DNA of 45,347 nucleotides from an uncultured Blautia sp. (GCA_944380235.1 CALWHD010000161.1:1-45347), one strand, 5' to 3'; shown: positions 1 to 8,873, counted from the stretch's first letter. Made by a program: numbers and translations. The notes: generated by a model not told the origin, from the sequence alone.

Positions 1-673
1 CTTTCCAGATATATCCCATACCCCGCACGGTCTGGATATAGGTGTGGGTACTATCCTCAATCTTTGCCCGCAGACGGTTCATAGTCACTGTCAGGGTATG
101 ATCGTCGATAAAATTGCCGCCGCTGTCCCACAGACGCTCCAGAAGAAGCTGACGTGTAAGAATATTTCCGGCATTCTCTGTCAGAACCCGGAGAAGTTTA
201 TATTCATTTGGTGTGATCGCCAGCTTTTCCTTTCCCTTTTCTGCTGTAAGCCCGTCAAAATCTAGGGAAAGAAATCCATCGTTCCACCCCCTGGCAGGCT
301 CATCTTTTTTTCCTCTCCGGCGCAGCGCCACATCTATGCGGCGCAGAAGGATCTGTATGTTAAAGGGCTTTGTGACATAGTCCTCTGCACCCTGATCAAA
401 ACCTTCCAATATATCACTTTCCAGATCATTGGCAGTAAGAAAAATTACCGGGAGATCACGATGTCCTTCCTTGATTTCCCTGCACAGTCCAAAGCCATTT
501 CCATCAGGAAGATTTACATCCAGAAGTGCCAGATCAAAAGAATCCGACTTCAGCAGCCGGCGGGCTTTCGTGCAGTTATACGCCGCCACCGTCAGATAAC
601 CGGCATTATCCAATTCAAAACAAAGACCTGCGCTAAGCGTCAGGTCGTCTTCCACCACTAATATTCGTTCCAT
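1..673 (-). CDS. OmpR/PhoB-family response regulator (3' end cut by window edge)
   Basis: This is the cytoplasmic DNA-binding half of a two-component system. Read from the complement, it starts MERILVVEDD, the usual acidic pocket of a receiver domain; the phospho-acceptor is Asp52 in ALLDVNLPDGNG, followed by FLTAND and the conserved Lys in YVTKPF. A winged-helix DNA-binding domain follows (about residues 130-224), ending in the typical TVRGMGYIWK. The protein is cut after about 224 residues, so at most a few residues are missing. The ATG at 673 has a purine-rich GAGAGGTGG ribosome site. It has its own promoter (718-746). A partner histidine kinase would be expected beyond the left edge and cannot be seen; the signal sensed is unknown. 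Confidence 0.93.
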   Translation of the reverse strand, partial: MERILVVEDDLTLSAGLCFELDNAGYLTVAAYNCTKARRLLKSDSFDLALLDVNLPDGNGFGLCREIKEGHRDLPVIFLTANDLESDILEGFDQGAEDYVTKPFNIQILLRRIDVALRRRGKKDEPARGWNDGFLSLDFDGLTAEKGKEKLAITPNEYKLLRVLTENAGNILTRQLLLERLWDSGGNFIDDHTLTVTMNRLRAKIEDSTHTYIQTVRGMGYIWK

Positions 674-717
674 AAAGGAGCCACCTCTCTGTCAGTTTCT
701 TGCTGTATACGTCTCTT

Positions 718-746
718 ATTATAATGGGAATTTTTTCGGCTATCAA
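718..746 (-). promoter_or_regulatory. Sigma-A promoter of the response regulator
   Basis: On the minus strand TTGATA (746-741) and TATAAT (723-718) are separated by 17 bp. The site lies between the DUF1177 terminator and the response-regulator start, so this gene is transcribed separately from the peptide transporter operon. Confidence 0.75.
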
Positions 747-775
747 GAAAATCTGTCAGAAAAGGAGCGGTGATT

Positions 776-806
776 TATAAAAAGCTGCCCTGAAATTCAG
801 GACAGC
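776..806 (-). terminator. Rho-independent terminator after the DUF1177 gene
   Basis: Arms AGCTGTCCTGA and TCAGGGCAGCT (783-806, one G-U pair) are followed on the minus strand by TTTTTAT. It starts 16 bases after the DUF1177 stop codon and closes the seven-gene transport operon. Confidence 0.85.
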
Positions 807-821
807 TCTCTTTCAGCAACT

Positions 822-1769
822 TTATTCCATTTTGTTTCCGAAGGTACGCAGATGGGACATGGAACCGTACAGTTTCTGAATCCGCTGGTATTCCTCCTGA
901 TCATAGAACCCGCAGGTACCTTTGGTATATTCTTTTGCCACTTCCAGAACAAATCTTCCCGCTTCATCAATGGACATAAGATTGGTGGCTCCGGTAGCAC
1001 AGCCCGGCACAGCTGTCTCCGTGGTAATGGCGACTCCTACCACTGGAACATCTGTGGCTGTAGACGGCTGCAGGATACTGTTCAGGTGATACAGATCATT
1101 GCCGTACGGAGTGATATCCTGCATGCTCAGGGCAAAAACTTTTGGAGCCTGCCCTGTGGTAATTTCCATAATACCAAGGAGATCTTCACTTACCTTCAGT
1201 ATGTATCCGTCTTTTACAGTGGGGGAAATAGAAAAACCTTTGTGGTTCATAATGCGGTTTCCCTTTGTAGTATCTACTGACAGGATAGCATCCACGGATC
1301 CGTCAACTTCACTCTGGTTCATCTGCTGCATACTTACCGGAGAATTCATAAAAGATACCGGCTTATGTGGAAGTGTAGGCGCATCCGGGCACACATGAGT
1401 GGATACCAGTACATCCCCCTCCAGCAGATCTCCTTCTCTCTGCATCTTCAAAAGTTTTGCAGCAGCTGCAAGGACAGTAAGAGCCCCGTCCCCGTCAGAA
1501 ACGAATCCGATCCGTTCCGGCCTGGCTCCCAAGCCTCCAAGCCTTCCCAGAAGACCGATGGTAGGAGCACTGCCTCCCTTTGATTTTCCGTTGCTTCCCG
1601 GGATCATCACCTTGATCACATCTGTGCTTTTTCCGCCTTTTCCTTCCAGTTTACTGACAGAAATCTCACAGTTTCCGCCGATACTTCTTAAATAATCTGC
1701 GACTTTTTCTCCGCTGGCATATGCGGAATCCAGTATTTCATATATATCCAGAATTTCTTTTACTATCAT
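822..1769 (-). CDS. DUF1177-family protein
   Basis: A 315-residue soluble protein without signal peptide or membrane segment. Its sequence (Gly-rich GLLGRLGGLGARP near residue 75, VSDGDGAL, VSTHVCPDAPT, then SVDTTKGNR and GVAITTETAVPGCATG) matches my memory of the DUF1177 family, whose biochemical role is not established as far as I know. The clustered His, Asp and Cys residues suggest an enzyme, but I cannot assign a reaction. It is the last gene of the oppA-dppBCDF-M20-DUF1177 operon, starting 10 bases after the M20 stop, with GAGGAGATGCT before the ATG. The context suggests a step in breakdown of an imported peptide or N-acyl amino acid; this is inference. Confidence 0.85.
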   Translation of the reverse strand: MIVKEILDIYEILDSAYASGEKVADYLRSIGGNCEISVSKLEGKGGKSTDVIKVMIPGSNGKSKGGSAPTIGLLGRLGGLGARPERIGFVSDGDGALTVLAAAAKLLKMQREGDLLEGDVLVSTHVCPDAPTLPHKPVSFMNSPVSMQQMNQSEVDGSVDAILSVDTTKGNRIMNHKGFSISPTVKDGYILKVSEDLLGIMEITTGQAPKVFALSMQDITPYGNDLYHLNSILQPSTATDVPVVGVAITTETAVPGCATGATNLMSIDEAGRFVLEVAKEYTKGTCGFYDQEEYQRIQKLYGSMSHLRTFGNKME

Positions 1770-1779
1770 AGCATCTCCT

Positions 1780-3039
1780 CTATTTAATTCCCATCAGGTC
1801 ACAAAGGGAAAGAATGTATATCTGTCCTGCATTTTTCACGTCTTCAATGTCTACGGTCTCATTGTAGGAATGGATGCCCACTGTATTGGACGGTCCGTAC
1901 TGGATTGTGGGAATCCCCATTTCCCTGTACTCTCTGGCATCACTTGACGCCCACTGATAAGCAGGAAGGACCTCTGTTTTCCACAAGGCTTCCGCATGTT
2001 TTTTCACTGCTTCCACAATCGGGGCATCAATTTCTGTGTAATTACCCATTCCCTGGAATTCCAGTTCATACTCTATGCCCTGCACTCCGCTCTCCTCTAT
2101 GATTTTTTCTACACAGCTGCGGATTTCTTCTTTATCCACCCCGATGGGAAGACGGATGTCCAGGACAGCTTCACAGGAATCCGGCACCATATTGGGGCGC
2201 ACCCCTCCCCGGATCATTCCCACATTGACAGCTGCATGATCGATCACATCTCCCGTGCCGGCGCCGTTTTTCTCTGCGGCAATTTTCTTTGAATTCTCCA
2301 GTGCTTTTTTCTGATTTGCCCCGTAATGCCCTTCTATCTTTCTGAGTTCCCCCAGATTTTCCAGCACGCGGGTCAGTTTCAGGATCGCATTTTCCCCTTT
2401 GTATCCCGCGAGGCTTCCGTGAGCTGATACCCCGTGGGCTCTCAAAATAAGTTCTGCCTTCCCTTTCTGTCCGATTTCGATGGTATTATGGGATGTGGGT
2501 TCTCCCACCAGGCAGGCGTCTGCATGGTCTGCATAACCATTTTTGCAGAGCCAGCTTGTGCCGAATTCTCCCCCGCTTTCCTCATCAGAAACAATATGCA
2601 GGCGGATATTGCCGTTTAACTGTGCTTTTGACTCTGCCAGAATTTTCATGGCAAATAAAAATCCCGCCACACCTGCTTTCATATCAGAAGTCCCTCTTCC
2701 CAGAATTTCCTTATCTGTAATCTCGCCGGAAAAAGGATCAAAATCCCACTGATTTCTGTCCCCTGCCGGAACTACATCCACATGTCCGTTCAGGATCACA
2801 CTGAACCCTTCGTCCTTTCCCATTTTTGCCACTACACAGGGAAACTGGGGATTGCATCCCACTTCCTGGCAGGCAATTCCTGCCTGACTCAGATAATTTT
2901 TCACATAATCAATGACTTCCCTCTGCGTTCCTGTAGGATTCTCGCTTGGTATCTTGATCAGATCAGAAACCAGCCTGATCAATTCCTCTATTTTGTCCTG
3001 TGCCAGATTCATGATCTGTTCTCTTGTTGTCTCACTCAT
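1780..3039 (-). CDS. M20-family metallopeptidase/deacylase (ArgE/DapE type)
   Basis: A 419-residue cytoplasmic di-zinc hydrolase of the ArgE/DapE/CPG2 group, which cleaves the amide bond of dipeptides or N-acyl amino acids. Metal-binding residues are visible: His86 in NGHVDVVP, Asp119 in GRGTSDMKAG, Glu153/Glu154 in SDEESGG, Glu180 in LVGEPT and a C-terminal His390 in VGIHSYNE. A dimerisation lid domain lies at about residues 190-310. It starts 21 bases after the last ATPase gene of the transporter, so it very likely processes the imported substrate. Succinyl-diaminopimelate or acetylornithine specificity is not supported by the neighbours; a peptide or N-acyl amino acid is more likely. Confidence 0.92.
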   Translation of the reverse strand: MSETTREQIMNLAQDKIEELIRLVSDLIKIPSENPTGTQREVIDYVKNYLSQAGIACQEVGCNPQFPCVVAKMGKDEGFSVILNGHVDVVPAGDRNQWDFDPFSGEITDKEILGRGTSDMKAGVAGFLFAMKILAESKAQLNGNIRLHIVSDEESGGEFGTSWLCKNGYADHADACLVGEPTSHNTIEIGQKGKAELILRAHGVSAHGSLAGYKGENAILKLTRVLENLGELRKIEGHYGANQKKALENSKKIAAEKNGAGTGDVIDHAAVNVGMIRGGVRPNMVPDSCEAVLDIRLPIGVDKEEIRSCVEKIIEESGVQGIEYELEFQGMGNYTEIDAPIVEAVKKHAEALWKTEVLPAYQWASSDAREYREMGIPTIQYGPSNTVGIHSYNETVDIEDVKNAGQIYILSLCDLMGIK

Positions 3040-3060
3040 GCACTTTCCTCTCTTCTGTAC

Positions 3061-4044
3061 TTATTTACTTTCATATAAAAAACAGGCAACCTGATGTCCG
3101 TCTCCCCTGTCACAAAGCCCCGGCATTTCATTTCTGCATCTTTCTTTGCAGAAGCTGCACCTTCCTGCCAGGGGGCATCCTTTCTGTTCCCCTATGGGGC
3201 TTGGAATCTCTCCCTCCAGGACGATCCTTTCCCTCTTTTCAAAAGGCGACTCCGGAGGAATCGCAGATAACAGCGCTCTTGTATACGGATGCAGAGGATT
3301 CTCATATAATTCCTGCGCCCTGCAGATTTCCACGATTCTTCCCAGATACATAATGGCAATCCTGTCACTGATATGTTTGATCACGCTCAGATCATGGGAA
3401 ATAAACACATAAGTAAGTCCGTACTGTCTCTGCAGCTGGTTGAACAGATTCAGCACCTGGGCCTGGATGGATACGTCGAGGGCTGATACCGGCTCATCGC
3501 ATACGATCAGCTTGGGATTCAGTGCCAGCGCCCTTGCGATATTAATCCTCTGCCTCTGGCCTCCTGAAAATTCATGAGGATAACGGTGCACATGCTGAAT
3601 ATCCAGCCCTACGGTCTGAAGAAGCTGCAGTGCCTTTTTGCTCCTGCTCTTCCTGTCCTTCTCTGTTTTATGGGCGATCATAGGTTCTTCCACCAGTTTT
3701 CCCGCAGTCATTCGGGGATCCAGAGAGGAGAAAGGATCCTGGAATACCATCTGGATCTCTTTTTTGATGTTTTTCATCTCCCCTTTTTTCAGTCCCAGGA
3801 TGTTCTCACCCTGATATTCCACACTTCCCCTGGTCGGCTTATGCAGCTGTACCAGGCATTTCCCGAAGGTTGATTTTCCGCATCCCGATTCCCCGATAAT
3901 TCCCAGTGTCTCTCCCTGGTAAACATCAAGAGATACGTCAGTAAGGGCATGAAGAATCTGAGGTTTTTCTCCCAGCTTATGGCTTTTGATCTTAAATTCT
4001 TTTGTCAGATTTCTGACTTTTAAGATTACTTTTTTCTCATCCAT
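3061..4044 (-). CDS. dppF: Peptide ABC transporter ATP-binding protein (DppF/OppF type)
   Basis: A 327-residue ATPase that powers peptide import with the DppD-like partner. It shows Walker A GESGCGKST, the Q-loop, signature SGGQRQR, Walker B LIVCDEPVSALD, and the C-terminal oligopeptide extension with the Cys-rich GCPLAGRCSFCKERC segment. An upstream in-frame ATG at 4164 would add 40 basic residues with no family likeness. The ATG at 4044 (MDEKKVILKV) is preceded by GGGGAAG and overlaps the end of dppD by 8 bases, which indicates translational coupling. Confidence 0.94.
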   Translation of the reverse strand: MDEKKVILKVRNLTKEFKIKSHKLGEKPQILHALTDVSLDVYQGETLGIIGESGCGKSTFGKCLVQLHKPTRGSVEYQGENILGLKKGEMKNIKKEIQMVFQDPFSSLDPRMTAGKLVEEPMIAHKTEKDRKSRSKKALQLLQTVGLDIQHVHRYPHEFSGGQRQRINIARALALNPKLIVCDEPVSALDVSIQAQVLNLFNQLQRQYGLTYVFISHDLSVIKHISDRIAIMYLGRIVEICRAQELYENPLHPYTRALLSAIPPESPFEKRERIVLEGEIPSPIGEQKGCPLAGRCSFCKERCRNEMPGLCDRGDGHQVACFLYESK

Positions 4045-5047
4045 TTTTCTTCCCCTCTCCCCTTGCCAGTTTTTCTGTTTTATTTTGTCTGTGACAGGCA
4101 ATAAAATGACCTTTTTCGATCTCGACCAGCGGAGGAACCTCTGCTCTGCATTTTTCTTCCGCATAAGGACAGCGGTTACAGAAGTTACAGCCTGTACCGG
4201 TAAGTCTTAAATCCGGCGGTGTTCCCGGAATTGTCTTTAATTCCTCTTTCACTTTATCGCTTAGTTTGGGCATGGAATCCAACAGCCCCCAGGTATAAGG
4301 ATGCATGGGATTCCGGTACAAGGTTTCCGCTGCAGCATATTCTACGGTTTTTCCCGCGTACATTACCATGACTGTATCGCACATCTTCCAAACAACGCCC
4401 AGATTATGGGTGATCAGAAGAATGGATGTGTTCATCTCTTTCTGCAGCTCCTGAAGAAGCTCCAATACCTGTGCCTGCACCGTTACATCCAGGGCTGTGG
4501 TAGGCTCATCGGCAATGATCATTTTGGGCTTGCAGCAGACTGCCATGGCAATGATAACTCTCTGGCACATTCCTCCCGACAGTTCATAGGGATAGGAGTC
4601 CATCCGCTTTTCCGGCTGGGGGATTCCCACCTTTTTCAGCGCCTCCACAGCTATCGCCCTGGCTTCTTTTTTTGAAATATCCTGATGTGCACAGATCATC
4701 TCCACCATCTGGTTTCCGATCTTGAACACCGGATCCAGAGAGGTCATAGGATCCTGAAAGATCACTGCAATATCTTTTCCCCTGAAATTCAGCAGTTCTT
4801 TTTTCCCAAGTTTTAAAATATCTTTTCCCTCGAATTCTATTTTTCCGTCAACGATCTTTCCGATTTTGGGGAGCAGGCGGATAATAGAAGAGGCGCTTAC
4901 ACTTTTTCCGGAGCCGGATTCTCCCACGATCCCCATGGTCTGCCCCTTTTCCAAAGTAAAGCTTACCCCGTCCACAGCCTTTGAAACACCGCTTGCGGTA
5001 AAGAAATAGGTTTTTAAATTTTCTACTGTAAGTAATTCTTTACTCAT
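4037..5047 (-). CDS. dppD: Peptide ABC transporter ATP-binding protein (DppD/OppD type)
   Basis: A 336-residue cytoplasmic ATPase of the nickel/peptide importer family. Walker A is GESGSGKSV near residue 42, the signature is LSGGMCQR (Cys where Arg is usual), Walker B is MIIADEPTTALD, and the C-terminal extension carries the CNFCNRCPYAEEKC cluster that binds an iron-sulfur centre in studied Dpp/Opp ATPases. It sits 17 bases after dppC with an AGGAAGAGAGACGG ribosome region. It pairs with the DppF-like subunit in a heterodimer under the DppB/DppC permeases. Confidence 0.94.
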   Translation of the reverse strand: MSKELLTVENLKTYFFTASGVSKAVDGVSFTLEKGQTMGIVGESGSGKSVSASSIIRLLPKIGKIVDGKIEFEGKDILKLGKKELLNFRGKDIAVIFQDPMTSLDPVFKIGNQMVEMICAHQDISKKEARAIAVEALKKVGIPQPEKRMDSYPYELSGGMCQRVIIAMAVCCKPKMIIADEPTTALDVTVQAQVLELLQELQKEMNTSILLITHNLGVVWKMCDTVMVMYAGKTVEYAAAETLYRNPMHPYTWGLLDSMPKLSDKVKEELKTIPGTPPDLRLTGTGCNFCNRCPYAEEKCRAEVPPLVEIEKGHFIACHRQNKTEKLARGEGKKNG

Positions 5048-5064
5048 TTTCCGTCTCTCTTCCT

Positions 5065-5979
5065 TTATCTTTTCATTTTCGGATCTAATACATCTCTCAC
5101 ACCGTCTCCCAGAAGGTTAAAGCCCAGCACTGTGACCAGGATGAATATTCCGGATATGGTAGCAATATGGGGAGCCGTATTTAAACAGTCCCTTCCTGCT
5201 CTCAGGATATTCCCCCAGGATGCTGTCGGCTGTGAAATACCCAGTCCCAGGAAACTCAGCGTAGCTTCTGAAATAATGGCGCCTGCCACATTCAGAGTGG
5301 CGTAGACAATAATCGGTGAGATCGTATTGGGAAGGATATGGCAGAACAGCATCCGCAGATTGGAAATACCGATGACTCTTCCTGCATTACAGTATTCCTC
5401 GTTCTTCACAATATGTACCTGTCCCCGGACAACTCTGGCGAACGTAGGCACATTTCCGATTCCGATCGCAAGGATCACGTTCTGCAGCCCTGACCCCAAA
5501 ATTGTCATAAGGATAATGGCCAGAAGGACAAACGGAAATGCCAGCATACCGTCCATAAGCCTCATGATCACCGCATCTGCGGCTCCTCCCGCATATCCCG
5601 CGATCAGTCCCAGAAGAATGCCCAGGATCCCTCCTACAATCGTGCCTCCTATGGCAGCGATCAGGGAGATCCGCGCTCCATATACGACTCTTGAAAATAA
5701 ATCTCTTCCAAATTCATCTGTCCCGAATATATGCCCCTTCTCACCAATTCCCAGATAGGTCTCTGACGGTTTGATGGCATTGGGATCATGTGTAGCGATC
5801 AAAGGGGCAAAGACAGCGATCAGGATCATGAAGGCAATGATGACCAGCCCGATCATGGCTGTTTTATTTCTCCTCAGCTTATTCCATACATTATTTGCTC
5901 GCCTTTCTCTTTTCACAAGCTGGGAATGAGCGTCCGCACCCATAAGTTCTTTGTTCGGCATCTTGTTCTGTTTTGCCAT
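5065..5979 (-). CDS. dppC: Peptide ABC transporter permease (DppC type)
   Basis: A 304-residue inner-membrane permease. A basic cytoplasmic N-terminus (RRANNVWNKLRRNKTA) leads into the first membrane helix. The DppC hallmarks GTDEFGRDLFSR and, in the coupling loop, SEATLSFLGLGI are present. About six membrane segments are visible. The ATG directly follows the TAA of dppB, with the GGAGGA ribosome site inside the end of dppB, so expression of the two permeases is coupled. Confidence 0.94.
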   Translation of the reverse strand: MAKQNKMPNKELMGADAHSQLVKRERRANNVWNKLRRNKTAMIGLVIIAFMILIAVFAPLIATHDPNAIKPSETYLGIGEKGHIFGTDEFGRDLFSRVVYGARISLIAAIGGTIVGGILGILLGLIAGYAGGAADAVIMRLMDGMLAFPFVLLAIILMTILGSGLQNVILAIGIGNVPTFARVVRGQVHIVKNEEYCNAGRVIGISNLRMLFCHILPNTISPIIVYATLNVAGAIISEATLSFLGLGISQPTASWGNILRAGRDCLNTAPHIATISGIFILVTVLGFNLLGDGVRDVLDPKMKR

Positions 5980-6942
5980 TTATCTTCCTCCATTCCCGCT
6001 TTCATAATTTACTTTTGGATTGATAATGGTATACACCACATCCACGATCAGGTTGATCGCCACGAATACAATGGCTGTAAACAGGACCACTCCCTGTATC
6101 AGCGCATAGTCCCGGTTATCTATGGCGCTGACGATCATAGTGCCCATGCCCGGCCAGGAAAAGATACTTTCGGTCAGGATCGCGCCTGTAAATGCAGTGG
6201 CAAGCTGGAGCCCCAGCACCGTGACAATAGGCGGAAGGGCATTTTTCAAGGCATGTTTCCAGATTACCACGCCTTCTTTTAACCCTCTTGCCCGGAGCGC
6301 CTTTACCGAATCACTGTTTACCACTTCCAGCATACTGGACCGGGTGATACGGGCAAAAGTCGCCATAGGGATGGTTGCAAGACAGAAGCATGGCAGGATC
6401 ATGTGGCTGAGCACATCCCACATGCCGTTGGCTGGATCCCCCATTCCCATAGCAGGAAGCCAGCCCAGGTTTACACTGAACAAAAGGACCAGCATAAGCC
6501 CCATCCAGAAGATGGGCATAGAAACGCCGATCAGTGCCAGGACCATGAAAATATAATCCAGTATGGAGTACTGGCGCACCGCAGAGACAATCCCCACGAT
6601 CATACCCAGGATCAAAGCAATAAAAAGACTTGTCAGGGTTATGACAAGTGTATTGGGAACCCTTTCCATGATCAGTTCCACCACAGACTGGTTATAAGAA
6701 TAAGACCGCCCGAAATCTCCTGAGAGGATCTGTTTCAGATACATGATATACTGTTCTCCCTTACTCTTATCCAGTCCCAGCTCCTGCTCGAGCTGCTCCA
6801 CAGATTCCTTTGGTGCCTGGGGGCCAAGCATGGTAAGCGCCGGATTACCCGGTATCATCCGCGTCAGTACAAACGTAATAGTAATAACAATAAACAGCGT
6901 GGGAATACTCTGCAGTATCCGCTTTAAAATTGTTTTCAGCAT
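5980..6942 (-). CDS. dppB: Peptide ABC transporter permease (DppB type)
   Basis: A 320-residue inner-membrane permease that forms the translocation pore with DppC. The N-terminus (ILKRILQSIPTLFIVITITFVLTR) and the MIPGNPA and LGLDKS segments are typical of DppB, as are RARGLKEGVVIWKHALKNA in the ATPase-coupling loop and ILTESIFSWPGMG. About six membrane helices can be seen. It is separated from the binding protein by 64 bases holding a strong hairpin without U-tract, and has an AAGGAGGACATC ribosome site. Confidence 0.94.
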   Translation of the reverse strand: MLKTILKRILQSIPTLFIVITITFVLTRMIPGNPALTMLGPQAPKESVEQLEQELGLDKSKGEQYIMYLKQILSGDFGRSYSYNQSVVELIMERVPNTLVITLTSLFIALILGMIVGIVSAVRQYSILDYIFMVLALIGVSMPIFWMGLMLVLLFSVNLGWLPAMGMGDPANGMWDVLSHMILPCFCLATIPMATFARITRSSMLEVVNSDSVKALRARGLKEGVVIWKHALKNALPPIVTVLGLQLATAFTGAILTESIFSWPGMGTMIVSAIDNRDYALIQGVVLFTAIVFVAINLIVDVVYTIINPKVNYESGNGGR

Positions 6943-6975
6943 TGATGTCCTCCTTCTCCGCTTCTATAAGACAAT

Positions 6976-6999
6976 GGCTGCCTGTTTCTGCAGGCAGCC
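6976..6999 (-). other. Intercistronic hairpin between oppA and dppB
   Basis: Perfect 9-bp arms GGCTGCCTG and CAGGCAGCC with a six-base loop start 8 bases after the binding-protein stop codon. The transcript continues with ATTGTC rather than a U-run, so it is unlikely to terminate fully. Such hairpins commonly protect the binding-protein mRNA and give it higher expression than the permeases. Confidence 0.7.
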
Positions 7000-7006
7000 C
7001 TCTCTT

Positions 7007-8650
7007 TTACTGAACGACCCATACGTTCTCTTCTGTTGTAAAGAGTTTGATGGTACCGTCGGCTCTCTGGTGGAAATCCTGTACTTTCGGATTGATGCCC
7101 AGGCATTCAGACGGATTTCCGTAGAAGATACCGGGATCATCATCTGTGATCAGCTTCAGGGCTTCGTGGTAGATTTCTGCCCTCTTGTCCTGGTCCGTCT
7201 CGATCAGGGCATCTGCCAGAAGCTGGTCGACTTCCGCATTGCTGTATCCCTGTCCGTTTCCAAGAGTTCCGATGGAAGAAGTGGCAAACATCTTATCCAG
7301 GAAGAAGTAGGGATCCGGATACCAGGACCATCCCATAGCAAATACGTCTGCTTTTCCTGATGCTCCTGTCTCACTGAAGGTTCCCCATTCCACCGTGTTG
7401 ATCTCCAGATCCACACCGATCATCTTCCAGTAGGACTGCAGAATAGTAGCTGCCTTCTGGCGGAAATTTTCATTGGTAACGTACATATTCAGAGTAAATC
7501 CGTCTCCGTAGCCTGCCTCTTCCAGCAGTTTCTTTGCACCTTCCGGATCGTAGGAAGGAACATCCGCTTCCACAGACTCATCATATCCCCAGGACGCTTT
7601 TGGAAGCGGGAGACATGCTGCCTCTCCTTCTCCGTACTGGAACACTCCTGCTGCCAGTTCTTCATAGTCTACAGCCATGATCAGAGCCTCTCTTACTTTT
7701 GGATCCGCTGTAGGTCCGTTCACCATATTAAAATACGCATAACTGATCTGCATTCCGGGAATTTTCAGCAGATTCACACTGTCGTCTTCTGCTACCAGCT
7801 TCACAGATTCTCCGGAAAGCTGTGTGGCAATATCAATCTCTCCTGTCCTTAAAGCATTGACCTCCTGGTTCTGGTCTGTGATAACTTTAAAGACTACCTT
7901 GTCAAGATTCGGCTCCCCAAGGAAATAGTTCTCATTTTTTACCAGGACTGCCTGCTGGTCAAGACTGAATTCTTCCAGGGCATAGGGGCCTGTTCCTACC
8001 AGATGGTTTCCGAATTCATCGCCCCATCCTTCCACTTCTTCTTTTGGAACCACCACGTTTCCTGAATTTGTCAGAGCGGTAAGGAATACTGCGCTGGGAG
8101 CTTTCAGAGTAGCCTGCACATGTGTTTCATCCAGCGCTTCCGCATGATCCAGCATATCCAGTCGGTTCAGCGCAGATTCCTGGGCCGAACGGTTCAGACT
8201 GTATGCAACATCCTCCGCAGTCATCTTTCTTCCATCCTGATACTCTCCCGGCTGAAAATAAACATCATCCCGGATTGTAAAGGTATATACCATACCGTCA
8301 TCGCTGATGGTCCATTCTGTCGCAAGAGAAGGGAGAATCTCTTTCATTTCCATATCATAAGTTACAATCGTATCACATACCTGATAAATAATCTGTGACT
8401 CATAGGTTCCTGTGTACTTTACAGGATCCAGATTTTTCGGTGAAGATACAAGAGCAATATTCAGTTCCCCGCCCTTTGTCACTTCGTCCGGAACATCAAT
8501 CACTGCCTCTACGTTCTCCACAGTTTCCTTGTCAGATTCCTTCTCTGTCTGGGTATCTGTTTCCTGGGAATTGCTGCTTCCGCATCCGCTCATTGCCATG
8601 GAAAATACCATTGCGCCGGCAAGAACAAGTGTCAGTAGTTTCTTTTTCAT
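7007..8650 (-). CDS. oppA: Peptide-type ABC transporter substrate-binding lipoprotein
   Basis: A 547-residue extracytoplasmic receptor of SBP family 5. The signal peptide MKKKLLTLVLAGAMVFSMAMSGC carries a lipobox ending in Cys22 or so, so it is tethered to the outer face of the membrane. Family motifs include GGELNIALVSSPKNLDPVKYTGTYE and later VREALIMAVDYEEL. An ATG 30 bases upstream (8680) is in frame, but the ATG at 8650 is chosen because it has the AAAGGAGGAAACGGG ribosome site and starts directly with the signal peptide. It is first in the operon. The ligand cannot be read from the sequence; peptides or N-acyl amino acids fit the M20 and DUF1177 neighbours. Confidence 0.93.
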   Translation of the reverse strand: MKKKLLTLVLAGAMVFSMAMSGCGSSNSQETDTQTEKESDKETVENVEAVIDVPDEVTKGGELNIALVSSPKNLDPVKYTGTYESQIIYQVCDTIVTYDMEMKEILPSLATEWTISDDGMVYTFTIRDDVYFQPGEYQDGRKMTAEDVAYSLNRSAQESALNRLDMLDHAEALDETHVQATLKAPSAVFLTALTNSGNVVVPKEEVEGWGDEFGNHLVGTGPYALEEFSLDQQAVLVKNENYFLGEPNLDKVVFKVITDQNQEVNALRTGEIDIATQLSGESVKLVAEDDSVNLLKIPGMQISYAYFNMVNGPTADPKVREALIMAVDYEELAAGVFQYGEGEAACLPLPKASWGYDESVEADVPSYDPEGAKKLLEEAGYGDGFTLNMYVTNENFRQKAATILQSYWKMIGVDLEINTVEWGTFSETGASGKADVFAMGWSWYPDPYFFLDKMFATSSIGTLGNGQGYSNAEVDQLLADALIETDQDKRAEIYHEALKLITDDDPGIFYGNPSECLGINPKVQDFHQRADGTIKLFTTEENVWVVQ

Positions 8651-8697
8651 CCCGTTTCCTCCTTTGTTTCCTTTCTGCATAGCTGTTCACATATTGG

Positions 8698-8745
8698 AAA
8701 AAAAAGCTGCATACCAAAATAAGTATCCTTATTTATCCTGCAGCT
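8698..8745 (-). terminator. Terminator-like hairpin in the leader of the peptide-transport operon
   Basis: Outer arms AGCTGCA and TGCAGCT (8745-8739 and 8711-8705) enclose inner arms AAATAAG and CTTATTT, and are followed on the minus strand by seven T. It lies between the likely oppA promoter (8777-8805) and the oppA ribosome site, leaving only about 30 bases, too little for another complete promoter downstream. It may be an attenuator, or a terminator for pucR that the operon must read through. Confidence 0.7.
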
Positions 8746-8776
8746 CCATTGCCAATTATGTAATTTTCATTTAAAA

Positions 8777-8805
8777 ATGATACCATACCCTTTTCCCCTA
8801 AACAA
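8777..8805 (-). promoter_or_regulatory. Likely promoter of the peptide-transport operon
   Basis: On the minus strand TTGTTT (8805-8800) and TATCAT (8782-8777) are separated by exactly 17 bp. The -35 lies two bases after a 43-bp imperfect palindrome, the expected place for an activator site. Confidence 0.5.
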
Positions 8806-8807
8806 TA

Positions 8808-8850
8808 TTCGCGGTGCACAAATTTAAATTGCTAAATTGTGCACTGCGAA
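8808..8850. promoter_or_regulatory. Large palindrome upstream of the peptide-transport promoter (candidate operator)
   Basis: Arms TTCGCGGTGCACAAATTTA (8808-8826) and TAAATTGTGCACTGCGAA (8833-8850) match as an inverted repeat with one substitution and one inserted base; the core is GTGCACAA. There is no U-run after it on either strand. It lies between the pucR stop and the likely -35 of the operon, making it a candidate PucR binding site. It could also act as an RNA hairpin at the end of pucR. Confidence 0.6.
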
Positions 8851-8873
8851 CAACCGTCTTTCTCACAAAGACA

